64,000 nt of DNA from Microstegium vimineum (taxonomy: Eukaryota; Streptophyta; Magnoliopsida; Poales; Poaceae): assembly GCA_022036555.1 (NCBI GenBank), contig CM039119.1, positions 45,201,318-45,265,317 on the forward strand, given 5' to 3'. The position numbers and the translations under genes are program-made. The notes beneath the pieces were generated by a model that was not told the DNA's origin, did not search any database, and saw only the letters and a list, made by a program, of their open reading frames with translations. Position 1 is the stretch's first letter. Each line of letters opens with the position of its first letter. Shown in pieces: positions 55,334 through 64,000 of this stretch.

Positions 55334-57906
55334 ATGGAGCGAGGTGTTGGCAAACCTCCGTTCTTCGATGGAACGAATTTCGCCTATTGGAAGGTGCGCA
55401 TGTCCGCTTACCTTCAAGGGCTTGATTCGAAGATTTGGGAGATTTGTGAGAATGAGGACTACGTGGTTCTTGGCGCTCGGATCACCGAACTCCAAGCTAC
55501 GCAACATGCTTCAAACGCAAGAGCCCGTAGCATCCTCTTCTCGAGTTTGTCTCTTCCTGAGTTTGAGCGGGTTTCGAGTCTCACTACGGCACGAGAGATC
55601 TGGCAAACACTTGTGCGTTATCATGAGGGCAACCCTCAGATCAAGTCCAGACTCTTCGACACGTAACGTAGGGAGTACGAGAACTTCGTTCAGTTGGCCG
55701 GCGAATCTGTTGATGGGATGTTCACTCGCTTCCAATCTATCGTCAATAAGATGCGTGCTAATCGGACCAACTTGCCTTATGATGATCATGAGATGGCTAT
55801 CAAGCTTTTGCATGCTCTTGATCGGAAGGTATGGGAGATGAAGGTGGCTGCCATCCAGGAGTCACCGGGCTATGACGCCCTGACCGTGGACGAGCTATTC
55901 AGCAAGCTCAAGTCCTCGGAGATTGACCACCAGACCCGGGCCAAGCTTGAGAACCCGTCGAACCCATCCATGGCGTTGGTTTCCGGCCCCGGCGGTGTGT
56001 CTTCTTCTTCCTCTAACCCTTCACACTCTTCGTTCGCTTTGTCTTTGATGTCTGTGACAGAGGAACAAGTGGAGGCGCTTGGAGATGATGAGCTGGCTTT
56101 GGTCATCACCAAGTTCTCACGGTTTCACAACAACCATTTGAACCGTCGGCGTGGTGGCTCAGCCAAGGGGTGCTACCGTTGCGGTGATGAGGATCACTTC
56201 ATCGCAAACTGCCCCAAGAAAGCTGCGGGTGACTTCACCAAGCGCAAGGACAAGCGCGAGCACCGCTTCGAGGAAAAGCACAAGGCCAAGGGCGGCTACA
56301 ACCGAAAGTCCTCCAAGAAGGTGATCGACAAGGTGAAGGCCAAGCACCGAGCCTTCCTTGCCTCCCTCAGCGACATCGATGCCTCCTCCGACGGGGGTTC
56401 TTCCTCAAGCGACGATGAGTCGAAGGCAAAGGTTGAGGACAAGTTCAACGGCCTCTGCTTCTACGCCAACGCCAAGCACGGTGGCTTTTGCACCATGGCG
56501 ATTGAAGAAGGCAAGGTCGGGAAGTTCAAGGATGGCCCCAACTACAACTCCGACACACCCGAGGTATCACCCACCATCGAATCCCTCTCTCTCTCGAGCT
56601 TGAGTCTCTGAACGATACCTTTCTCAGTCAGGATGCTTTGCTCAAGCGTGCCGCTTGTGAGAGGAACAATTTCAAAGCAAAGTACCTTAGCACGCTTCAT
56701 GAGCTGGAGTTTGCTAAGGCACAAGTGGTGGTTATCGAGGAGGTAGAGTGTGATGCTTGTGCCATCCACATGTCTAATCTTGTCACACTTCAGGACAAGT
56801 ATGGCACTCTACTTGAGGAGATTAGTGAGTTGAAGGCTAGGCCTAGCTTACTTGGTGCATGCAAGTCTTGCTTAGGCTTGCGTTCTGAGCTGGCATAGAA
56901 GGATGCTAGGATTGCTGTGCTAGAGAAGGTCAGCTCAGATAGCACTAGAGTGTCAGATCGCTTTGAGGCTTTGGAGCTTGAGATCGCATCGTGCAGACAC
57001 GACAAGATGCGTGCCGAGGAAGAAAACACATACCTTCGGTCCATCTTGAGCTGGGTGTCTTGCCGAGAGCCACAGTTGGGGATGATGCTTAGCCAGTGCA
57101 AGCGAGCTGGTAGCACGGGAGTAGGCTTTGCTTTAGGTGGGAAGGACAATAGCTTGTTCGGTAAGATCGGTGAGTGCAGTGGTTTGAGCGAGAATGAGAA
57201 ATCCACCACAACACCCAAGCTTACCAAGATCACTCCACCTAAGCCTACTGACCCCTCCAAGTTTCCTGTGAGAGATGGTGTGTTTGAAGAGCCACCCAAA
57301 ACCACTCCACAGAAGCAAGTGTGGATTGCCAAACCAATTCACCTTCGCAACCCACTTGATACACTGCCAGACATCTCTAGTGATCCCCTTCCTAAGAAAG
57401 CGAGAGCCACCCAACCCAACAAGAGAGTGCCTACCAAGAGTGTGGTGAGGTACCATTGTGAGTATTGTGAGCAGGATGGGCACTTGGCTGAGTTTTGCTT
57501 TAGGAGGAAGAGAGATGATCGGAGGCAGGTTGAGTTGAACAATCGGGACATGTACCACCCACGAGTTGGGGTGCGTGAACCGGAAGTTCAGAGGCGCACT
57601 TCTAGGCCTAGAGGTGCAATGCCTCAAGGTGCTAGGCCTCAGGAGGCGAGACCACGTGGTGGTCGTGCCCGGCGGGGTACCGGTCGTGACCCATACGACT
57701 ACGGGCCTCGTGGCGGTGGCTCTACTCCACCCTTCTTTAGCGGACCACGTTTTCCCTATCGTGGTGATCGCTATCCTCCCGTGGGGCAGGAGATGTTTGG
57801 TTTTTCTCCTAACCCATTCTTTGGGCAAGTGGGACAACACTGGTATCCTTCACAGTTTACTAACCCCAGTGTTGGTCCGTTTGCTCACCCTATGTATTTT
57901 TATTGA
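55334..57906 (+). pseudogene. Element D gag
   Basis: ATG at 55334. The N-terminal Copia gag domain (PPFFDGTNFAYWKVRMSAYL, LTTAREIWQTLVRYHEG) is interrupted by TAA at 55664-55666. It continues through NLPYDDHEMAIKLLHALDRK, the first CCHC knuckle CYRCGDEDHFIANC (about 56172), an acidic Ser/Asp stretch, a long helical region (56640-57060) and a second knuckle CEYCEQDGHLAEFC (about 57458). The C-terminus is Arg/Gly/Pro-rich. Further stops are at 56609 and 56896. Length and the two knuckles match SIRE-type gag. Confidence 0.88.
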
Positions 57907-59618
57907 TGTAGGAAGGAGGACTGGAGGATACTTGGCTTGTGGATTCTGGATGCTCACGCCATATGACCGGAAGTGCCAAGTGGTTCTCCAGCCTCGACCC
58001 CGTGTACCACACCGAGTACATCACATTCGGGGACAAGAGTAAAGGTAAGGTTGTCTCCCGGGGGTCCATCCGAGTCAATTCGTCTTTTGTCCTCAAGGAT
58101 ATTGCTTTGGTTGCGAATTTGCATTTTAATCTTCTCTCGGTTTCGCAACTCCTTGAAGACAGTTTTGAAGTGAGTTTTAAGACAAACTGGTCTCGGATTT
58201 TGGACTCTCGTGGTGAGCTTGTTTGCCGGATTTTACCTTTCGGGAAGGTTTTTCGTGCGGATTTTTCTATCTCTTCCGGGCCTTCTCGTTGTCTTCTCGC
58301 CGGCTCTTCTTCCGAGCTTTGGAAGTGGCATAGGAGATTGGGACATTTGAGTTTTGACTTGCTTGCAAGGCTTAGCTCAATGGACCTTATCCAAGGATTG
58401 CTAAAGCTAAAGTTCGAGAAGGATTTGGTTTGCCATCCTTGCAGACATGGCAAGATGGTTGCTGCTTCCCATCCTCCCGTAACTCAAATTATGACCTCAC
58501 AACCCGGCGAGCTCTTACACATGGACACAGTTGGTCCAGCTCGGGTTAGGTCGGAAGGAGGGAAGTGGTATGTGGTTGTAGTCGTTGATGACTACTCGAG
58601 GTACTCTTGGGTGTTCTTTTTGGAGAGTAAGGATGAGGCTTTTATGCATGTGCGTGATCTGATTTTGAGATTGCAAAATGAGCTACCTAAGCATGCCATG
58701 AGAGCTATTCGCAGTGACAATGGCACAGAATTCAAGAATGCTCAATTTGCATCTCTTTGCTCTTCTTTGGGTTTGGATCACCAATTTTCCTCTCCTTACA
58801 CTCCCCAGCAGAATGGTGTTGTTGAGCGCAAGTATCGGACCCTTGTTGAGATGGCTAGGATGATGCTCGATGAGCATAGGACTCCTAGGCGGTATTGGGC
58901 CGAAGCACTAAATTCTGCTTGCTATGTTTCCAATCGCATTTTTCTCCGGGCTTTTAAGAAAAAGACCTCTTATGAGCTGCGATTTGGGAGACCACCCAAG
59001 GTAAGTCACCTACGGGTGTTTGGGTGCAGGTGCTTCATCCTCAAAAAGGGCGGTAAGTTGGATAAATTTGAATCACGGTCTTCTGACGGTATTTTTCTTG
59101 GTTATTCTACTCACTCTCGTGCTTATCGTGCACTTAACCTTGAGACTAACCGAGTGATGGAGACTAGTGAGATTACATTCGATGAAACTATGCCCTGTGT
59201 TTCCACTGCTTTTGAGCTTGCAGGTGATGATGAGGTGAACACCAGCATCTTTGTGGAGGAGGAGCAGGACGACGCCGATTGGGGTGATCCCGAGCCAACT
59301 CCACCGGCTGTCCCAGTCGACCCTGTGACGTCTACTTCGGCTCACGGCCCGGACCTTTCTACTTCCTCTACATGGGGGTCGTTCGAGCAGCTTCCTCAGT
59401 CGGTGCCCGTTGCACCTGAGGGAGCTCCAGCTGATGTCGAGGGGGAGGCGACTTCTTCACATGAGGCACCGCTACACATTCAGCATCGCCACCCTCCTCA
59501 GACTATGATCGGCGACATCAACGAGCGTACCACACGCTCCAGGTCATATCGTATCTCTCACTTTCCTCATTCGGCCTTTGTCGCGTCTTTTGAGCCCGAG
59601 ATGTTGGACACGCATTGA
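57907..59618 (+). CDS. Element D protease and integrase (559-aa open frame)
   Basis: The frame is separated from gag by a shift near 57906. It opens with the protease site MDSGCSRHMTG (Met at 57939), then GAG-pre-integrase (WHRRLGHLSFDLLARL, CHPCRHGKMV) and a complete integrase core with LLHMDTVGP, IRSDNGTEFK and NGVVERKYRT. The catalytic residues are all kept. The RVFGCRCFILKKG block and an acidic linker follow, ending at 59618. It is the best-preserved pol segment of any Copia element here. Confidence 0.88.
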
Positions 59619-60600
59619 TGGATCCGGATTGGGTTAATGCCATGCATGAGGAGTTAGAGAACTTTGAGCGAAACCGCGTTTGGGTCTTAGTGCCACCACC
59701 ACCAAGTTGCCACCCTATAGGAACCAAGTGGGTTTTCAAGAACAAACAAAGTGAGGATGGGGTGGTAGTGCGCAACAAGGCTAGGTTGGTAGCGCAAGGC
59801 TTTTGTCAAAAGGAGGGGATAGACAATGAGGAAACCTTTGCTCCCGTAGCTCGTTTAGAAGCCATTAGAATCCTTCTAGCTTTTGCGGCTTCTAAGGGTT
59901 TCAAACTTTTTTAAATGGATGTTAAAAGTGCTTTCCTAAACGGCTACATAGAGGAGGAAGTGTATGTTAGACAACCTCCCGGTTTTGAAAATCCCAAGTT
60001 TCCAAACCATGTTTTTAAACTTCACAAAGCTTTGTATGGTTTGAAACAAGCACCTAGAGCATGGTATGATAGGCTAAAAACCTTTTTGCTTGCTAAGGGT
60101 TTTAAAATGGGATCAGTAGATAAGACATTGTTTCTCCTCAAGCAAGGCAAAGACACTCTCCTAGTCCAGATTTCTGTGGATGATATCATCTTTGGTGGTT
60201 CTTCTCATGCTCTTGTTGCCAAGTTTGCAGATCTTATGAGCATGGAATTTGAGATGAGCATGATGGGAGAGTTGACTTTCTTTCTTGGGTTGCAAATCAA
60301 GCAAACCCGAGAAGGGACGTTTGTGCACCAAGGCAAGTACACGAAGGATATCTTGAAGAAGTTTGACATGGGCGAGGCAAAACCCCTCTCGACGCCTATG
60401 TCAACTACTACTGCCTTGGATGCGGATGAGGAAGGAGAAGCGGTGGACCAGACGGAGTACCGCAGCATGATCGGGTCGCTTCTGTACCTGACGGTGACCC
60501 GGCCGGACATTCAGTTCACCGTCTGCTTGTGTGCGCGCTTTCAGGCGTCCCCACGGACTTCGCACAAGCAGGCAGTGAAACGCATCATGAGGTACTTGCG
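59615..60600 (+). pseudogene. Element D reverse transcriptase
   Basis: Begins DPDWVNAMHEELENFERN, then GTKWVFKNKQ, RLVAQGFCQKEGIDNEETF. A TAA at 59912-59914 interrupts before MDVKSAFLNGYIEEEVYV, LYGLKQAPRAWYDRL and ISVDDIIFGG. The VDD of the active site is kept (Ser precedes it in place of the usual Tyr). The end shows RSMIGSLLYLTVTRPDIQF. Confidence 0.88.
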
Positions 60601-61116
60601 CTTCACACCCAAATTTGGACTTTGGTTTTCCGCCTCCTCCTCTCTTGTGCTTTGTGGTTATTCTGATGCCGACTTTGCCGGTTGTCGTCTTGATCGGAAG
60701 TCCACTTCTGGGACTTCCAGTTTCTCGGATCTTCTCTGGTGTCTTGGTCTTCTCGCAAACAGTCTAGCGTGGCACAGTTGACGTGTGAAGCTGAGTACGT
60801 TGCCGCAGCTAGCTGTTGTTCGCAGTTGCTTTGGATGATCGCAACTTTGAAGGATTTTGGTCTTGAGCTTACTAAAGTGCCTCTGCTATGTGATAGCACG
60901 AGTGCCATTAGTGTGGCCAAAAACCCTGTGCTTCACTCTAAGACCAAGCACATTGATGTTCGTTTTCACTTCTTGAGAGATCACTATGAGAAGGGCGACA
61001 TTGACCTCCGGCATGTCGATACCCAAAACCAGCTTGCGGATATTCTCACAAAACCTCTTGATCAAGTTGCCTTTTCTCGCCTTCAGGGTGAGTTGGGTGT
61101 TTGCTTCCCTTTTTAG
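60601..61116 (+). pseudogene. Element D RNase H
   Basis: GYSDADFAGCRLDRKSTSGT is followed by a frameshift near 60715. WSSRKQSSVAQ, TCEAEYVAAASCC, LLCDSTSAISVAKNP and KTKHIDVRFHFLRDH then lead to the end at 61116. Catalytic Asp, Glu and Asp positions are all visible, but in two frames. Confidence 0.85.
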
Positions 61117-62724
61117 TTGAGGGAAGCTCTTTGTGTTTCTTTTTCTTTTTGGTTCTTTTTGTCTTTTCTTTTATTTGGTGTCATTGCATTTTGCATCTCA
61201 TTTGCATTTGTGACATAGTTCATATTAAGCTTCATACCTATAGCTGATATAATGAATCTATGCTCTGTTTGAGGTGCTTTATGTGTCTATGGTGTTACCT
61301 AACTTAGACTCTCTTTGATCTCTTGATATGCAATAGAGCTAAGTTAGAAAAGCTTTAAAACTGAATTTAATTCCCCATGTCACCTCTGAAATGGCACTAG
61401 CATGTGTAGGCTTTTGAAGATCCTTCTTGGTTGCCTTATATATAGCTTGTAACTATGTCTCTTCATTGTTTCATTCACTTCCATTGAGTACCATGCTTAA
61501 ATTTGATCTAAAATGAAATTGCTCTCTGTTTTGTGCATTGGAAAGATCGAGTTGGGTTTGCATTGTGAGCACTTCACCGTGTGTTCGAGACTGCTTCCCA
61601 TATGGGTTGATACTTGAGCGGTGTCGTGTATGACCAAAACCGGTGTGTTAAGTCCTTTGACTTCGCCCGGTTGGTAAGCAGTGGCATCACTTTGCTTACA
61701 ACCACTCGCATACAACTTAAATGTGCCTAAAACTAAAATTTGGCTGCAAAACTCTGAAATTTGAAAAATTCATTTAGTTGGGTCATTGGCTTGTTGTATG
61801 AACTTTGCTAGGGATAGTTTTACTTGCTATACATGAGATTGCTTTGAGATAGGTCCTATCTTGTTTGCCATGTATAGTTGTCTCTAGGAGGTGATACCCA
61901 TTCCTTGCTAACACATGTAATGCTCTCTAAAATAGCTTCTAAAGTGATCTTTAGCTCAACCTGAGTCTTAGTTGGGCACGTAGAGCTTTTTCTATTCTCA
62001 CAGGATCACATCACTTAGAGCATCCTTTCATTGTCTTAGCTCTATGTATGAAGCTTGTTGCACTCATTTTGCATATCATGGCTTTTGTGACCGGTTCTTG
62101 AGTTTTGAGCTTTGATGAGTTTCATGTGTCAACAAGGGGGAGAGATGTGCATTTCACTCCATCTACACTTAAGGGGGAGAGTTGTGCATTGTGGGAAGAA
62201 AGCATGGGGGAGAGATATCTGATCAAGGGGGAGAAAATGTGCTTTTTGTGAAATTCTTGCTTCTTTGGCTCTTTTCACCCTTCCTTGGTATCTTGTGTAT
62301 GCTTTTGCCCAGGGGGAGCTTTTGCTAGATGTGTTGAGCCTTTGCCTCTTCTGGAGGGTCTAGCTTGTGCTTTGGCTCCGACAGGTTTCGATTGGCTTCT
62401 TGAGTTTTTATGCGTTTTAATTGGTTTCCTTGAGCTCCCTTTGTGCTTCAATTGGTATTCTGAGCTTTGAGAGCTTTGATTGGTATCTTTGGCTTGCTAG
62501 CGGTGTTGAGCCCGTTTCTGCCTCTTCTTGAGGGCTAGCTTTGTTTTGCTTGGTTGCGTCGAGCCGTTGCCCATGTCTTTGGGAACCAAGTTTTGGATGC
62601 AATTTGCTTCTCTCAAGTGACACCATTTTGGCTTTCTTAGCTTTTGGTCATTTGGAGAGCTTTACCTTGTTGGCTCAAATCTGAAATGCACTTGTGTTGA
62701 CAATGCACTCATCAAGGGGGAGAT
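61117..62724. other. 3' untranslated region of element D with polypurine repeats
   Basis: No coding frame. AAGGGGGAGA or close variants recur at about 62134, 62172, 62207, 62227, 62311 and 62714. The last one is directly followed by the 3' LTR and serves as the polypurine tract. Confidence 0.75.
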
Positions 62725-64000
62725 TGCGAACACATGGTTGATATGTGCCCATGATGTTCAGTTTTGATGATGAGTGATTGATCAACACTTGGGTGTTTCA
62801 GTTTGAGCGGTTATCACTAATCCTTTGCGAAAGCAAATGTGTGCCTGTCTATCGGCTTGTGGTGTGCAGGTGCTATGCCTAGTGACAGTGGTCAATGGCG
62901 TGGAGAAGGTCGAGTAGAGGCTTGCCGTGCCGATGGACTGAGAGCGGTGAAGGGCGGAAGCGAGGCTCGGACTGAGGGACCATGGGCGCCGGCGGACTAG
63001 TTGTGGTGGCTAGTACTTGGCACCGGCGAGTGCGAGAAGACATGGAGGTAGACCGAGTCGACCAAGTCAAGACGGTGGACGCGCGAGTCGAGCGGAGGCT
63101 CAGGGGACTCGGAGTCCGACCGGGCGAAGACAAGGTGGCTCGCGTCGAGTGGTTTGGTGGTTTGGGCCTCAAAACCATCCGTGTCGGTTTCCGAGTTTGG
63201 GCCGCAAAACTCGGGGTTCGGTAGTTGAGCCTAAAGCTACCGATGGCGGGTTTCGTGGGTTTGGGCCTCAAAACCCGGGCGGAGCTTCCGAGGAAGCGGG
63301 GATGGCACGTGGCGGAATCCTGGAGGTTGCGTCGAGGCGACGACAACTCCTGGCAGGAAGCGGGGCCGTCCATTCAAATCGAGGGAGATATTTACCGGAG
63401 CTTGGACTGCAATGCTTAGGCTAGGTAGTTCACTCATTGTATCTAGGGGGGTCTTTGGGAAATAGCCAAAGCCTCTAATAAATAGAGGATGAAGGGGTAT
63501 CCTCATCCTATCTCTTGAACCTTAATCACTTTGCCCCAACTCTCTCTCTCTAACCTCTCTCTAGTTCATGAGATCCCTAGGTTGATTTCACCAACCTCTG
63601 TAAGAACTCGAGTTTGTTGTGAGGAATCGGAGGCCGTAACCTCCGTAAGCCATGGTGGCTTCGATTTCTTGATCGTGTCGCTGTTTTGCTTGTGTTCTTC
63701 GCGTTTTGCTTTTGCTCCCTTTTTTTCCCGAGATGATTTCTCTTTGTAGGGAGTAGCTTTTGCAAATCCATTTGAACCAAGTTGTTCGTATTCGTGAGGA
63801 GCATCTTTGCACTGAAGGAATTCTCCTCAAACATCACGAGTGCGCAGATCGGACGATTTCTTTGCGGTGTTCTTCGTTTTGCCTTTTCTCCCCCAAATCC
63901 GAGTGTTCCCGTTTATCCGACCCAAATTGAGCAATGATTTCTTCGGGATAGCTCCCCAACTGTACAAGGATCATGCCTACAAAGTTTGGTTGCAGTTGGA
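62725..64000 (+). repeat. 3' LTR of element D, cut by the window end
   Basis: Starts TGCGAACACATGG and matches the 5' LTR to the last base of the window (the counterpart of about 54432). Confidence 0.9.

Larger units (their letters stand above)
53157..64000 (+). mobile_element. Element D: long-LTR Copia (SIRE/Maximus type), runs off the window
   Basis: The 5' LTR is 53157-55270 (about 2.1 kb) and the 3' LTR starts at 62725. Primer-binding site TGGTATCAGAGC is at 55273-55284. The gag has two zinc knuckles and is followed by protease, integrase, RT and RNase H. A 1.6-kb region with repeated AAGGGGGAGA words then precedes the 3' LTR. Long LTRs, the extended gag and this 3' region fit the SIRE/Maximus lineage. 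The left target flank is AGGAG at 53152-53156. The right flank is outside the window. Confidence 0.9.

Overview
The window looks like nuclear DNA of a grass (Poaceae, probably a panicoid such as sorghum, sugarcane, Miscanthus or maize). It is mostly LTR retrotransposons nested in one another, with small DNA transposons and a few short host genes of plant style: TATA-box promoters, a GC-rich signal peptide and flanks with alternating GC content. I saw no bacterial, organellar, tRNA, rRNA or CRISPR signature.

Layout. (1) 304-8163: a rearranged Ty1/Copia composite, E1. Two pol arms lie head to head, left arm on the minus strand and right arm on the plus strand. The two gag starts between them point the opposite way. 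The left arm carries a 907-bp TIR element with a 3-bp TAA target duplication, and the right LTR carries a 195-bp hAT-type MITE with an exact 8-bp target duplication. (2) 8164-11553: low-copy DNA with a broken hAT/TTF-type fragment, a Stowaway MITE and small secreted peptide gene 1 (minus strand). (3) 11560-40432: element A, a Ty3/Gypsy element of Tat type on the minus strand. A second Tat-type element, B (19078-34900, 15.8 kb), is inserted in its integrase with a GTACT target duplication. Both A and B carry a multi-exon gene on the opposite (plus) strand, with its own TATA box, in the 3' half of the element. (4) 40433-50353: peptide genes 2 and 3 (plus strand), each in a direct duplication unit of about 2 kb; the first unit is split by a decayed 4.8-kb Copia element, C. 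(5) 51038-53138: a candidate non-autonomous Helitron. (6) 53157 to the window end: a long-LTR Copia element of the SIRE/Maximus type, D, whose 3' LTR runs off the window.

The most interesting host feature is the peptide family. Three genes encode 81-82 residue precursors with a signal peptide, a dibasic RRLLGADG segment, a PPKLPVSVSKA block and a C-terminal Cys-x9-Cys-PPPSHAP tail. All three share a promoter module: a perfect 14-bp palindrome about 40-55 bp upstream of a TATAAG box. The intact paralogous block upstream of gene 3 shows the sequence before element A landed. It indicates that genes 1 and 2 were once a divergent pair with about 1.9 kb between their start codons, and that nested retrotransposon insertion pushed them about 31 kb apart. 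I could not assign the peptides to a named family.

All retrotransposon coding regions carry stops, frameshifts or deletions, so no autonomous element is evident. Element and lineage names rest on motifs read by eye, not on database searches.
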